This document shows, in pieces, positions 45,234 through 55,287 of a stretch of 64,000 nucleotides of DNA (the stretch's first letter is position 1; every line of letters begins with the position of its first letter). Position numbers and translations under genes: made by a program. Under the pieces are notes generated by a model, which saw only the letters and a list, made by a program, of their open reading frames with translations, did no database searches and was not told the DNA's origin. Source of the DNA: Arcanobacterium phocae. Its GTDB lineage: Bacteria; Actinomycetota; Actinomycetes; Actinomycetales; Actinomycetaceae. The DNA is taken from assembly GCF_900105865.1 (NCBI RefSeq), contig NZ_LT629804.1:1550001-1614000 (forward strand). Direction: 5' to 3'.

Positions 45234-46327
45234 CGTTTCTTCCTCTTCTTGTTGCGCTTTGGCTGTGCACGGTGTCCTTGGTGGGATCCCGCCACAGTTT
45301 CTACGGGTTCCAGCTTAGCGTGCTCGCCGCTAGATTGCTCTTCTTTTCCATTAACATCCCGACGTCGATCTAACACATCCATTGTATGCTCCTTGATCTT
45401 TGGGTTGCGCATCGCCAACGCTACTGCCAACGGTGCAGCAATAATCAAAGATGAAAGTGTAGATAGTAGCATACCAACGAACATGACGAGAGCGAGATCT
45501 CGCAAAGTATCTGCTCCCAAGATATAGACACCGATAAACAAGATGGCGATTACTGGCAGTAATCCGGTAATCGACGTATTCAGAGATCGAATAAGCGTCT
45601 GATTCATTGCTTGGTTAGCGATCTCTTCATATGTATAGGCGCGTTGCTTGGTGACGTTTTCAGTATTTTCACGGACCTTATCAAAAACGACGACGGTATC
45701 GTAGAGCGAATACCCCATGATGGTTAGTAAACCGATGACTGTGGCCGGCGTAATTTCAAAGCCAGCCCACCAATAAACACCGAGCGTGATGATAAAGTCG
45801 TGAATGAGAGCACCGTTAGCGCCAACGGCAATAGTCCACGACCGGAAGTAGATGGTCAAAACTAGCGAAATCAGCACCATAAAGATAATCATTGCGCGGA
45901 CCGCTTTTGCTAGAATATCGGCACCCCAAGATGGGCCAACAAATGTTGAGGTAACATCCGTTGCTTCAACATGGTAAGCAGTAGCAAGCGCATCGCGAAC
46001 TGCTTGCGTTTGCTTGTCATCAAGCTTAACCGTTTGGACTCGAATCGAGGAAGAACCTAACGTCGCAACGCGGGGTGCATCATCCTTGCCAACGGTTTTA
46101 ATTACGTCATACGCCCGACTATGGGATGTATCGCTGACATTTGACACAGTAAACTGCGATCCGCCTCGGAATTCAATTCCGGTATTTGGAGTTTTAACGA
46201 TGAATCCAACTATTGAAGCCACCATTAAAATGATCGCCAAAATAAGCCACGTCTTACGCCGCCCAATAATATCAACTGAGGATCGTCCAGTGTAGAGATC
46301 GTTTCCGACCTTATACATTGAAAACAT
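45230..46327 (-). CDS. secF: Protein translocase subunit SecF
   Basis: A 365-residue inner-membrane protein that, with SecD, helps pull proteins through the Sec channel. It has an N-terminal helix, a periplasm-side domain beginning TGIEFRGGSQFTV, and a five-helix bundle (GYSLYDTVVVFDKVREN is the conserved loop). The C-terminus is a charged Lys/Arg-rich tail (QPKRNKKRKKR). The ATG overlaps the secD stop by one base and is preceded by GGAGAG. Confidence 0.96.
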   Translation of the reverse strand: MFSMYKVGNDLYTGRSSVDIIGRRKTWLILAIILMVASIVGFIVKTPNTGIEFRGGSQFTVSNVSDTSHSRAYDVIKTVGKDDAPRVATLGSSSIRVQTVKLDDKQTQAVRDALATAYHVEATDVTSTFVGPSWGADILAKAVRAMIIFMVLISLVLTIYFRSWTIAVGANGALIHDFIITLGVYWWAGFEITPATVIGLLTIMGYSLYDTVVVFDKVRENTENVTKQRAYTYEEIANQAMNQTLIRSLNTSITGLLPVIAILFIGVYILGADTLRDLALVMFVGMLLSTLSSLIIAAPLAVALAMRNPKIKEHTMDVLDRRRDVNGKEEQSSGEHAKLEPVETVAGSHQGHRAQPKRNKKRKKR

Positions 46328-48183
46328 CAGTTCTCTCCTTTCTGAGCGGCCTTGCGCTCGCGACGTTCACGAGCACGACGCTGCGCGAGGGTTTCGTGTC
46401 TATCAATGACACGCCCGTCTGGATATTCATAATCATGTAACTGTACCTGTACACCATCGGGGTCCGATGCAGTAGCCTTCTTGATACGCTTGGCTGGCTT
46501 CGTAGCAATATACGACCGGCCACGATACATTGGGGTCTGTTCAAGCTTATTCGCATCAAGACCAGAACCGCGTTGTCCTTCACCGAAGTAAGCAGTCTTT
46601 CCGAGATAATGCATAACCGGATAAGTGAACATCATGACTACGATCAAATCGAGCACAGTGGTAACGCCAAGTGTGAATGCGAAACCACGAACTGATCCAA
46701 CGGTTAGAATGAACAGCACAGATGCAGCCACCAGGTTGACGATATCGGAAATGATAATCGTGCGACGCGCGCGGTCCCAGCCGTGTTCAATACCGCTCCG
46801 GATAGTACGCCCTTCACGAATCTCATCTCGGATACGTTCAAAGTAAACGATGAACGAATCCGCTGTGACGCCAATAGAGATAATAATGCCCAAGACACCC
46901 GCCATCGACAGACGGTAATCTATCGTCCATGACAAGAACGAAATGACAAAGAACGACAGGCCAGTTGATACCGCAATTGAGGCAATTGCAACGAAGCCCA
47001 ATGCATGGTATTGCCATAACATGTACAAGATGATAAGTAGCGCACCAAACAAACCGGCAATCAATCCAGACTCAAGTTGTTCAGCGCCAAGAGTTGCTGA
47101 AATTTGTTCCTCTGACTGTACCTCAAAGAAGAGTGGTAACGAACCGAAGTTCAGTTGGTTAGCTAAAGTTGCAGCTTCTTTGGCCTTGAACGAACCGGTG
47201 ATCTGGGCCTGACCGCCAGTAATCGGGAAATCGGTCTTTGGCGCCGATACTGTTTGACCATCAAGCACAATTGCAAATTGATTTCGTGGTGGCTCAAGCT
47301 TCGAAATTCTTCCAGTGACTTCTGCGAACTTATCTGATCCCTCAGAATTAAAGTTCATGTGTACCGCAAATCCGCCGGTCGGCTGACCTTGGTTATTAAC
47401 AGCAGGTCCAGAGCTAGCGGTGGCAATCGTCGAGCCCTCTAGCTCAGCAGGACCAAGCAGGTACTTGACATGACCTTCAGGCCCACACGAAACCAGTGCC
47501 TTAGCCGGATCATCAGAATTCGACGCAATCGCTAGATCCTTAGAACCACATTGCAAAATCAATGAGTTGTATACTGTCTGTTCAGTAATCCATGCAGGGT
47601 CTGAAGCATCCACAGGGGTCGTTAACGGGGCATCCGAAAGCTGGCCATCGCCATCTTTGTCAGCAAGCTTCAACACCGCATCCTTGTACTGCTCATCACT
47701 CATTTTCTTTGAATCTAAGCCCTCAGCTTTATCACCTAGCTGTTTAACTAGATCTTCCTTGCTAATAGGATTTGGATCCGCATAAGCTAAAACTGGACGC
47801 ATACGAAGCACGGCAGAGGTGCGAACTAAGTCAAGTGTTGCTTTATCTGGTTGCCCTGGCAGAGCAACAATAATATTTGATCCACCTTGAGCAGTAATTT
47901 CAGCTTCTGCCACTCCCGAAGCATCAACTCGTTGACGAATAATTTCAATAGCTTGCTTCACATCTTCATCTGTCACCTCCGAGCCGTCTGTGGTCGCCGG
48001 GGTGAGGATGATCTGAGTGCCGCCCTCAAGGTCTAGTGCTAGTTCTGGCAAGAAACGATTTTTAGCGCCCGTTACGGTACCAAAAGTTAAAGCTGCAAAG
48101 AGCGCCAGAATCAACACGACCAGTGTGATTAGGCGCCCGATGGGCTTGCTTTTCTTGCTCAGTTCATCACGTGAGTTTTGCAC
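46327..48183 (-). CDS. secD: Protein translocase subunit SecD
   Basis: A 618-residue partner of SecF. Conserved parts are the P1 region LDLEGGTQIILTP, DASGVAEAEI, and the membrane motif GVLGIIISIGVTADSFIVYFE (quoted in part). I prefer the GTG at 48183, because AAGGAG lies 8 bases upstream. A TTG at 48201 would place the Shine-Dalgarno inside the gene. The C-terminal part after the helices is unusually long and charged (ending ERREERKAAQKGEN-like). It follows yajC. Confidence 0.94.
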   Translation of the reverse strand: MQNSRDELSKKSKPIGRLITLVVLILALFAALTFGTVTGAKNRFLPELALDLEGGTQIILTPATTDGSEVTDEDVKQAIEIIRQRVDASGVAEAEITAQGGSNIIVALPGQPDKATLDLVRTSAVLRMRPVLAYADPNPISKEDLVKQLGDKAEGLDSKKMSDEQYKDAVLKLADKDGDGQLSDAPLTTPVDASDPAWITEQTVYNSLILQCGSKDLAIASNSDDPAKALVSCGPEGHVKYLLGPAELEGSTIATASSGPAVNNQGQPTGGFAVHMNFNSEGSDKFAEVTGRISKLEPPRNQFAIVLDGQTVSAPKTDFPITGGQAQITGSFKAKEAATLANQLNFGSLPLFFEVQSEEQISATLGAEQLESGLIAGLFGALLIILYMLWQYHALGFVAIASIAVSTGLSFFVISFLSWTIDYRLSMAGVLGIIISIGVTADSFIVYFERIRDEIREGRTIRSGIEHGWDRARRTIIISDIVNLVAASVLFILTVGSVRGFAFTLGVTTVLDLIVVMMFTYPVMHYLGKTAYFGEGQRGSGLDANKLEQTPMYRGRSYIATKPAKRIKKATASDPDGVQVQLHDYEYPDGRVIDRHETLAQRRARERRERKAAQKGEN

Positions 48184-48219
48184 GCGTGTACTCCTTGACA
48201 ATCTGTAGGCTAACGGAAA

Positions 48220-48603
48220 CTATTTCCATGCTGAGCCTTGCTTATCACTTGGGTCAGAACTTTCTTCGTCGTGAGGAAAAATATCTCCTGTTGAAGGACT
48301 ATCCAATTCTGATTCAGTGTTATGTGATTCCTCTTCGTCTTCGATGCTCAATGGGATATCCATCTGTGACATAATCGCAGAGCGCATCCACACCGTCTCA
48401 TCTCCAGACGGAGATTCCAATGTAACCGCGTCCCCATCAATGTCAACGATTCTTCCAAAGAAACCAGAAGATGTGACAACGTTATTTCCTAATGAGATCG
48501 CTTCCTCACGTAGTTCTCGCTGTTTTTCCTGGCCCCTACGCGTGATCCGTGTAGAGACGAACAAGAAAATGAACATTATGGGAATGAGGATCAAAAAATC
48601 CAT
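48220..48603 (-). CDS. yajC: Sec translocon accessory protein YajC
   Basis: A 127-residue protein with one N-terminal membrane helix (LILIPIMFIFLFVSTRITRR), a small cytoplasmic domain with LGNNVVTSSGFFGRIVDIDG, and a long acidic tail (for example EDEEESHNTESELD). It heads the yajC-secD-secF set. The 137 bases between it and ruvB (48604-48740) contain no other gene, and may hold a promoter. Confidence 0.93.
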   Translation of the reverse strand: MDFLILIPIMFIFLFVSTRITRRGQEKQRELREEAISLGNNVVTSSGFFGRIVDIDGDAVTLESPSGDETVWMRSAIMSQMDIPLSIEDEEESHNTESELDSPSTGDIFPHDEESSDPSDKQGSAWK

Positions 48604-48740
48604 GAACGCTGATCGCTTTCCGTTGAAGAGACATCATACGGTAAAAGTCTACCTCCTGAATGCCCATTACCGGTGATTGCCCGGCTTTTTAGTACAACAC
48701 CACATTTATGAGCGCAGTTGTTTGACCACAATGCAGTGTC

Positions 48741-49757
48741 CTATACAAACAAAGTATTTTCAGGCGGGATAAGGCCCAGGTGCTCCCATGCAAGACGTGT
48801 TGCTATACGGCCCCGTGGAGTCTTTGAGATAAATCCTTGTCGCATCAAATAGGGCTCTGCAACAGTTTCAATCGTTTCGGGCTCCTCACCAACGGAAACG
48901 GCTAGAGTTGTTAAGCCAACTGGGCCACCATTAAAACGATTACACAAAGCGTCTAAAACTGCACGGTCAAGACGATCCAGCCCACACATATCGACTTCAA
49001 AAACAGCTAGGGCGGCCTGTGCTGCAACTAAATCTAGTTGGCCGGTCCCCCGCACCTGCGCCCAATCTTGCACTCGTCGCAGCAAGCGATTGGCAATTCG
49101 AGGCGTTCCGCGTGATCGCGAAGCAATCTCCAACGCAGCATCAGACGATAGTTCCGCATCAAGTTTCACCGCATTGCGCTCTACAATCGAGGCCAATTCG
49201 TCATGAGTGTAGTAATCCAAATATGCTGTAAATCCGAACCGATCACGTAGTGGAGCCGGTAACATTCCTGCTCGTGTCGTTGCACCAACAACTGTGAATG
49301 GCGGGAGGGCTAATGGTATTGATGTAGCTCCTGGACCTTTGCCAACCATCACATCGACACGAAAATCCTCCATGGCAAGATAAAGCATCTCTTCAGCAGT
49401 CCGCGCTAACCGGTGGATTTCATCGATGAACAGAACGTCATTTTCTTGTAACGAAGACAAAAGCGCCGCCAAATCGCCCGGGTGTTGAATTGCCGGACCA
49501 GAGGTAAGCCGTAACGCCCCGCCGACTTCTGCTGCAATGATCATAGCCAATGTGGTTTTACCAAGTCCTGGCGGCCCCGAAAGGAGAACATGATCCGGAG
49601 CTTTGTCACGAGCAATTGCCGCATCGAGGACGAGCGAAAGTTGCTCGCGAACAACATGCTGTCCAACAAACTCACTCAAACGTTTTGGACGTAACGCCGC
49701 TTCTTGAGCTCGTTCAGTGTCACTGGCACCCGCTTCAGTTATTTCATTCCAATCCAT
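48741..49757 (-). CDS. ruvB: Holliday junction branch-migration helicase RuvB
   Basis: A 338-residue AAA+ motor that, with RuvA, drives branch migration of Holliday junctions. Walker A is [12 protein letters not shown], Walker B is [10 protein letters not shown], and sensor and winged-helix parts follow ([17 protein letters not shown], then [14 protein letters not shown]). It starts 5 bases after ruvA in the ruvC-ruvA-ruvB run. Confidence 0.98.
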   Translation of the reverse strand: MDWNEITEAGASDTERAQEAALRPKRLSEFVGQHVVREQLSLVLDAAIARDKAPDHVLLSGPPGLGKTTLAMIIAAEVGGALRLTSGPAIQHPGDLAALLSSLQENDVLFIDEIHRLARTAEEMLYLAMEDFRVDVMVGKGPGATSIPLALPPFTVVGATTRAGMLPAPLRDRFGFTAYLDYYTHDELASIVERNAVKLDAELSSDAALEIASRSRGTPRIANRLLRRVQDWAQVRGTGQLDLVAAQAALAVFEVDMCGLDRLDRAVLDALCNRFNGGPVGLTTLAVSVGEEPETIETVAEPYLMRQGFISKTPRGRIATRLAWEHLGLIPPENTLFV

Positions 49758-49762
49758 AGCCG

Positions 49763-50359
49763 TTACCTCCGTGACCCAAGAATTTGCAGAGATCGACGTA
49801 GAAGTTGCGCAACACTTGCTTGTCCTAGATCAGCCATTGCTTCGGTGATCGCAGGTGTGGCTTCTCTCTCGTTCCAGCCAAGGTTAATAAGCGCTTCCAA
49901 AACATCGGCATCCGCTATCGCACCGGTGTTCTTCTTCAGTTCCCCAGAACGACTGCGAGCCGGCCCAAGTTTCGAACCAAGTTCAAGTATCATGCGCTGT
50001 GCACCTTTTTTGCCGATACCAGAAACACGAGTTAGCGCAACCTCATTCTTTGTCTCCACCGCTTCGCGTAGTGCGTCAGGGGAAAATACCGCTAATACTG
50101 CTAACGCGGTACGTGGCCCAATGCCACTAATCCCGGTAAGAATATCGAACACATCTCGCTCGTCGTCGTCAACAAATCCATAAAGAGTCAATGAATCTTC
50201 GCGAACGATAAGAGATGTGATTAAAGTCGAATCGTCACCGATACGGAGCTTAGCCAAGGTGTCGGGCGTTGCTAGAACTCTCATCCCAATACCGTGAATA
50301 TCTAGAACGGCTGAGGAGGTATTAACAGCTGTAACCATCCCTCGTAAATGCGCAATCAC
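49763..50359 (-). CDS. ruvA: Holliday junction DNA-binding protein RuvA
   Basis: A 198-residue protein with the three RuvA parts: the OB fold [20 protein letters not shown], two helix-hairpin-helix motifs ([19 protein letters not shown], then [17 protein letters not shown]), and the small C-terminal domain that contacts RuvB ([20 protein letters not shown]). It sits between ruvC and ruvB on the minus strand. Confidence 0.97.
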   Translation of the reverse strand: MIAHLRGMVTAVNTSSAVLDIHGIGMRVLATPDTLAKLRIGDDSTLITSLIVREDSLTLYGFVDDDERDVFDILTGISGIGPRTALAVLAVFSPDALREAVETKNEVALTRVSGIGKKGAQRMILELGSKLGPARSRSGELKKNTGAIADADVLEALINLGWNEREATPAITEAMADLGQASVAQLLRRSLQILGSRR

Positions 50360-50398
50360 TACTCCACCCTTTCGAACATCTGTTTGAATGAGAGTTTA

Positions 50399-51019
50399 TC
50401 ACGAAGGTTTGACAGCACCGTGACGACGCGACATTCGTTCCGCAGCAGCCCATGCTTTTTGAGCCGGAGTCAAATCAGCACCTTCGACACGTGGCAACAT
50501 TCCAGCTCCGCCGTGTTGCGACCGGTCAAGTTCGACGAAAGGTTCAGCTCCCCCGCGCCACGCGTGACAAATAGCAACAGCTATGGCATCAGCCGCATCT
50601 TTTGGACGAGGTAATTTTTCTAGGTTCAAAATGCGCTGAACCATCATCTGAACCTGAATTTTCTGTGCCCGACCATTACCAGTAACTGCGGCTTTGACTT
50701 CAGACGGCGAGTGCATACCTACCGGCAGGCTTGCTTTAGCGGCGGCCAACAAAACAATGCCCACTACCTGAGCTGTCGACATTACCGAACGAACATTATC
50801 TTGAGCAAATACCCGTTCAATCGCGACTACATCTGGGCGATGCAGCTTAATAGCTTCTTCAACTTCATTCGAAATAAGCAATAGTCGTTGGTGTGGCGCC
50901 ATCTGGGGATCAGTACGCGCCACACCAACAGAAACTAGAGAGATCCGCCGCGCCCCGGCTGCATCAAGCACGCAAATTCCGCAACGCGTCAGACCGGGAT
51001 CAATCCCAAGAACTCGCAA
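50399..51019 (-). CDS. ruvC: Holliday junction resolvase RuvC
   Basis: A 206-residue endonuclease that cuts Holliday junctions. The acidic residues are visible in LGIDPGLTRCG (D7), AIERVF, and KDAADAIAVAICH. The C-terminal extension of about 35 residues is longer than in E. coli. It directly follows yebC and is followed by ruvA after 39 bases. Confidence 0.97.
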   Translation of the reverse strand: MRVLGIDPGLTRCGICVLDAAGARRISLVSVGVARTDPQMAPHQRLLLISNEVEEAIKLHRPDVVAIERVFAQDNVRSVMSTAQVVGIVLLAAAKASLPVGMHSPSEVKAAVTGNGRAQKIQVQMMVQRILNLEKLPRPKDAADAIAVAICHAWRGGAEPFVELDRSQHGGAGMLPRVEGADLTPAQKAWAAAERMSRRHGAVKPS

Positions 51020-51784
51020 TTAGTCTTCCTCGGCTAATGCCGCTTCAACCTCATCAGAGAGATCAAGGTTGGAGTAGACATTCTGAATGTCATCAACATC
51101 GTCAAGCGCATCGATGAGTTTCATGAGTTTATTAGCAGTCTCAATATCAGTAATCGGCACTTTCATCGACGGCACGAACTGTACTTCAGCCGAGTTGTAG
51201 TCGATGCCTTCTGCCTGAAGGGCCTTACGAACTTCAACCACGTCATTAGGCTCTGAAAGTACCTCAAAGACTTCGCCTTCATTATTGACTTCCTCAGCTC
51301 CAGCTTCAAGTACTGCCATCAAGATGTCGTCTTCAGTGATGTCACCACTGTTAGGGACTTCAACAACGCCCTTGCGGGAGAACATGTACGAAACTGAACC
51401 TGGATCAGCTAATGTGCCACCATTACGAGTGAGTGCGACGCGCACATCTGAGGCTGCACGGTTACGGTTATCCGTTAAACATTCAATGAGGATGGCAACT
51501 CCATTAGCACCATAGCCCTCATACATAATGTTCTCGTAATTAACTGAATCTGCACCTTCACCAGAGCCACGCTTGACAGCTCGATCGATGTTATCAGCCG
51601 GCACAGAATTCTTCTTCGCCTTTTGGATAGCATCGTAGAGAGTTGGATTTCCAGCAGGATCTCCACCGCCAGTACGCGCAGCAACTTCAATGTTTTTGAT
51701 TAGGCGTGCGAAAAGCTTCCCGCGCTTGGCATCGATCGCCGCCTTCTTGTGCTTCGTGGTGGCCCACTTAGAGTGTCCTGACAC
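51020..51784 (-). CDS. yebC: YebC/PmpR-family protein
   Basis: A 254-residue protein starting [20 protein letters not shown], the family signature. YebC-type proteins have been described as transcription regulators and, more recently, as factors that help ribosomes through proline-rich stretches. It heads the ruv run and abuts ruvC with no gap. Upstream lies the terminator of the lipid block, so a promoter should be within 51785-51853. Confidence 0.96.
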   Translation of the reverse strand: MSGHSKWATTKHKKAAIDAKRGKLFARLIKNIEVAARTGGGDPAGNPTLYDAIQKAKKNSVPADNIDRAVKRGSGEGADSVNYENIMYEGYGANGVAILIECLTDNRNRAASDVRVALTRNGGTLADPGSVSYMFSRKGVVEVPNSGDITEDDILMAVLEAGAEEVNNEGEVFEVLSEPNDVVEVRKALQAEGIDYNSAEVQFVPSMKVPITDIETANKLMKLIDALDDVDDIQNVYSNLDLSDEVEAALAEED

Positions 51785-51853
51785 GTGTGTCTCCTTCTAT
51801 TACATTGTCTACGATGTGATTCTACAACGATTAGACCGATTGCCGAAAAGCTA

Positions 51854-51878
51854 CGCACTATTCTTCAGTAATAGTGCG
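51854..51878 (-). terminator. Hairpin overlapping the NUDIX stop codon
   Basis: Arms CGCACTATT and AATAGTGCG pair perfectly over 9 bases with a 7-base loop. On the minus strand it is followed by TAGCTTTT. It includes the end of the NUDIX reading frame and would end the thrS-to-NUDIX transcript. Confidence 0.6.
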
Positions 51879-52412
51879 ACATACACCATCCCAGCCGTCA
51901 CGCCACGCGCGCACATACGCAACAAGTTTTCGTGGAAAAACTAATTGACCTTGCTGTTGAATACAGTCGAGGTCCTCTAAATTCCACCATCGTTGCGCAT
52001 CTAATAATTCTTGTTCGAGAGGTGTCCAATCTTTTCCGTGTCCACGCCGAATTATTTCCATTTCGTCGTCGTCGACTCTTAAAAGATAAAATTTCTCGTC
52101 CTGCTTCCGAATTTTAGAAATAAAATGAAAGGTTGAGAAACGCGACAAAACCGGGCCTTCTAAACGATTGTGATCGACGACGAAGCCCGTCTCCTCACGT
52201 AACTCACGTACCGCAGCAGCGAGGGTAGTTTCCCCCGGCTCAATACCGCCGCCCGGCGTAAACCACCACGAGTATCCCGGATCATCAATATCGTGGCCAC
52301 GTATCAAAAAAATATTTCCAGACGGGTCTAGAAGTACTACTCTAGCGGCTTGCCGGTGCGGAAAACCGTTTTCATCGAGAGGCCACTCAGTATAGCTAGT
52401 GTTTTCAGTCAT
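51858..52412 (-). CDS. NUDIX hydrolase
   Basis: A 184-residue hydrolase. The NUDIX box is complete: GGGIEPGETTLAAAVRELRE followed by ETGF, with the metal-binding REXXEE core. I chose the ATG at 52412 because GGAGGG lies 4 bases upstream. The longer frame from 52544 would run through the upstream PrsW gene. The substrate is unknown. It is last in the thrS-pgsA-patA-pimA run, a neighbourhood in which NUDIX proteins recur in actinobacteria. Confidence 0.92.
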   Translation of the reverse strand: MTENTSYTEWPLDENGFPHRQAARVVLLDPSGNIFLIRGHDIDDPGYSWWFTPGGGIEPGETTLAAAVRELREETGFVVDHNRLEGPVLSRFSTFHFISKIRKQDEKFYLLRVDDDEMEIIRRGHGKDWTPLEQELLDAQRWWNLEDLDCIQQQGQLVFPRKLVAYVRAWRDGWDGVCRTITEE

Positions 52413-52425
52413 TAACCCTCCGTTC

Positions 52426-53574
52426 TTAAGCGGTAAAGACCTGACGTATAGTCTGTGATTTTGCCAGTAGCGATGACAAATATGCGCGGTCCTTTTCATC
52501 CACATGCCGGTTACTACGCTGCGCCCGAGTCGTCTCATGTCCAATTTGGAGCATAATCTTTTGGAATCGTCGCATTGCTTGCGCGCCTGCCCCTACCGGA
52601 GCGCCAAGTTTTAACGCCCGATTTTCTGCCCAGACAACAGCTTGTTGCCGGTATCTTATCCGGCCAATCATCACTACCTCATGTCGCGCAAACCAGCCCA
52701 ATCGAACGTATGGCTCTAGACCACCGAGCACCGCATTTTTTTCATAACGACGGGCATAAAACACCATGATGATTGCCACAACCGCCAACGGGACATTCGT
52801 GACTATTTTATATTTTTCATACGTCATCCCGTCCCAATTTAACGCGTCGTTATTAATAAAATGGAACAGACCTGAGACTACTAATGCCGGAAAGGTCCAG
52901 CCAAGTAATGCCCACCGCCGGCGCGAATACTCCGCAAACCCGATACAAAAACCGAACAGGGCCGAATACGTATCATGGCTGAGTGGACCATCAAGAAAAC
53001 GCACTGTAAATACTTCTGCCAGATAATCGAAATTACGAACAAAATACAAAATATTTTCAGTGAAACCAAATCCAGCTCCAATGAGTGCCCCGTAAACGAT
53101 ACCGTCAACGGGACCGTTAAAATATTTTCGGAAAACTACATATATGACAACGATGCCAAGACCCTTAACGATTTCTTCCGAGATCGGAGCAACCCAAGAA
53201 GCCGTATAGCGCGAAACGTCGTAGACAGTCGCACCATCAGCTAACAAACTCGGAATTAGTCGGGATGACGCAAAATCGTTGATAGATGCGCCAAGAATAA
53301 CTGACACACCGCTCCCCCACAAAAATGCGAAGCTGTAGAGCCACAACGGTTCAGGTTCCCAGTAGTCAACTAACCACACCAAAATGAGTGTAAAGATCAC
53401 CGGGACTAACGCCCAAACCGTAGCAACTACCGCGGCTGAAATACCAGCCGGTTCAGCTACGACCGGCAAAAGCTCCAAGAGTGCAAGAATAGCAAGAATT
53501 CCCAGGCCAATAAGATGAGCATAAAAATCTAGAGAATGCTCCTTTAGCGCTGTCAAAACACGCGCACTATTCAT
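52426..53574 (-). CDS. PrsW-family intramembrane metalloprotease
   Basis: A 382-residue protein with about eight membrane segments. The PrsW/CPBP catalytic residues are visible: the glutamate pair in PISEEIVKGLG (E133, E134), the glutamate in GFTENILYF (E173) and SHD (H200, D201). In Bacillus PrsW cleaves an anti-sigma factor. No anti-sigma factor is encoded here, so the target is unknown. The C-terminal cytoplasmic tail of about 100 residues is basic and helical. It overlaps the upstream gene by 8 bases. Confidence 0.9.
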   Translation of the reverse strand: MNSARVLTALKEHSLDFYAHLIGLGILAILALLELLPVVAEPAGISAAVVATVWALVPVIFTLILVWLVDYWEPEPLWLYSFAFLWGSGVSVILGASINDFASSRLIPSLLADGATVYDVSRYTASWVAPISEEIVKGLGIVVIYVVFRKYFNGPVDGIVYGALIGAGFGFTENILYFVRNFDYLAEVFTVRFLDGPLSHDTYSALFGFCIGFAEYSRRRWALLGWTFPALVVSGLFHFINNDALNWDGMTYEKYKIVTNVPLAVVAIIMVFYARRYEKNAVLGGLEPYVRLGWFARHEVVMIGRIRYRQQAVVWAENRALKLGAPVGAGAQAMRRFQKIMLQIGHETTRAQRSNRHVDEKDRAYLSSLLAKSQTIRQVFTA

Positions 53575-54154
53575 CGTCTAGATCCACTGTTTGCGGCCAC
53601 GATGCGTAACCGTGAATACGAAAAACCTGCGCCAGCGCACTACGTCGAATCCGCTGTGCACCGGCAACGTGGATATTATGGAAACGTCGTGTTAGCCGAA
53701 CTGATTGGCGCACCTGCTGTAGATGGCCGAGAATTTCGCTATAGTCATTCTTTTCATCTTCTTCGAGCTCATCAACGGTGTGGCGAAGAACTCGCGATAG
53801 TTCAGATTCTATTGCAAGACGATCTATATCAAGCGCCCGATAGCTTTTTGGGGAAACTTCATCGTCACCATTACGGTTGAGTCCATCTTCAACCAAGTCA
53901 TATTCAGCCGCGTCTGCGCATTCTTGAGCGGCATTAGTCAGCACGACGCTCCCAGCTAAATCCAGAACACCCGACTGCGCGACCGTCATCGCCGCATGAG
54001 CTCGAACAATCAAAGCATTATCCAATGCAGCACGAGATTTCAATATTTTTTTGTGGAGCGCATCCAGCCTACGAGCCTGAGATGTAATCAATACTGCGCT
54101 GACAATGACAACTGTCATAACGCAAGTGACAGCGAATATCCACCACGGCATCAT
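53567..54154 (-). CDS. LemA-like membrane-anchored protein of unknown function
   Basis: A 195-residue protein with one N-terminal membrane helix (IFAVTCVMTVVIVSAVLITS) followed by helices (RRLDALHKKILKSRAALDNA) that recall LemA. The rest is mostly charged helix with an acidic middle (DELEEDEKNDYSE). It overlaps pimA by 4 bases (ATGA) and prsW by 8, so it is translated within the lipid operon. The similarity to LemA is by layout only, and its role is unknown. Confidence 0.75.
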   Translation of the reverse strand: MMPWWIFAVTCVMTVVIVSAVLITSQARRLDALHKKILKSRAALDNALIVRAHAAMTVAQSGVLDLAGSVVLTNAAQECADAAEYDLVEDGLNRNGDDEVSPKSYRALDIDRLAIESELSRVLRHTVDELEEDEKNDYSEILGHLQQVRQSVRLTRRFHNIHVAGAQRIRRSALAQVFRIHGYASWPQTVDLDDE

Positions 54155-55287
54155 TCATCCACCTCCATGGGTGCGGTGGCAATAGCAGTCTCGTATACCG
54201 TGAGAATTTGAGACGCTACCGATCCCCAGTCATACCGCCACGCCGCTTTTGCAGCAGCTCTTGCACGCTCGAGCCGAGTTTGCGGATCATGTATCGCTTC
54301 AGATACCACGCGCGCCAACGAATCAGCATCATTATTGGCGAAGTGTGCGCCATAGGAACCCTCATTTAGTACTGCCAGAAAAGCAGGTATGTCTGAGGCA
54401 ACAATACTTGCACCAGCGCTCATCGCCTCAACCAAAATAATCCCGAAAGATTCTCCGCCAGTATTTGGCGCAAGATAAATATCAGTGCTACCTAGCAGCA
54501 ACGCTTTATCCATGTCAGAAATTGGTCCCAAGAATGTGACAGCCTCAGCATGCTCGCCAAAAAGTGCACGAGCCTGCTCTTTATTTCCTTTCCCGGCAAC
54601 ATATAAGTGGACACCTGGCACAGCCTGGCGGATCTGCGGAAAAGCACGCGCTACAACCGGCAGTCCTTTGCGCGGCTCATCAAGACGTCCCAAAAAGCTC
54701 AATGTAGGCCGTTGCGGCGAACCGATAAAGCGTTGATCCTTGCTCTCGGCAATCATGTTAGAAACAAAAACACCGTTAGGAATGACCCATGCATCCGCAC
54801 CCAGATATTGAACTGCGGTACGCCGAGCCTCCTGTGATACTGCAATCCGCGCTTGGATCTTTTCTAGCATGGGAATAAGAAATGGTGAGGCAATAGCCAT
54901 CAACCGGGAACGATCCATCGCGGTATGGAATGTCGAAACTACAGGGCACGTTGCATTAATTAAGGCCAGCATTGATACGGACGGAGTAAAGGGCTCATGA
55001 ACGTGAAGTACATCGAGGTTTTCGTCGCGCAACCAGGCACGCACTTGTCGATTAACTTTTGGACCGAAAGATAATCGTGCCACTGATCCGTTGTATTTGA
55101 TCGGTATCGCAGCGCCAACTGGTCGAACAAATTCTTCTAAGCCGTCTGTTCCTGGGATACGTTCTGAGGGTGCAATAACGGTTACGTCGTGACCTCGGCG
55201 GATGAGTTCCTGTGCTAGATCCCGGATATGGAATTGAACGCCGCCGGCAACGTCCCATGAATATCCGCAAGCAATACCTATTTTCAC
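54151..55287 (-). CDS. pimA: Phosphatidylinositol alpha-mannosyltransferase (PimA-like GT4)
   Basis: A 378-residue GT-B glycosyltransferase. The start is the GTG at 55287, preceded by GGAGGAG and overlapping the patA stop (GTGA). The track-length frame from 55449 would run inside patA. The N-terminus is KIGIACGYSWDVAGGVQFHI, the GDP-binding half has LSFLGRLDEPRKGLPVVARA, and the donor-site motif is GGESFGIILVEAMSAG with the Glu used by GT4 enzymes. It should transfer the first mannose from GDP-mannose to PI on the inner membrane leaflet. The neighbours PI synthase and acyltransferase support this. Confidence 0.92.
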   Translation of the reverse strand: MKIGIACGYSWDVAGGVQFHIRDLAQELIRRGHDVTVIAPSERIPGTDGLEEFVRPVGAAIPIKYNGSVARLSFGPKVNRQVRAWLRDENLDVLHVHEPFTPSVSMLALINATCPVVSTFHTAMDRSRLMAIASPFLIPMLEKIQARIAVSQEARRTAVQYLGADAWVIPNGVFVSNMIAESKDQRFIGSPQRPTLSFLGRLDEPRKGLPVVARAFPQIRQAVPGVHLYVAGKGNKEQARALFGEHAEAVTFLGPISDMDKALLLGSTDIYLAPNTGGESFGIILVEAMSAGASIVASDIPAFLAVLNEGSYGAHFANNDADSLARVVSEAIHDPQTRLERARAAAKAAWRYDWGSVASQILTVYETAIATAPMEVDE

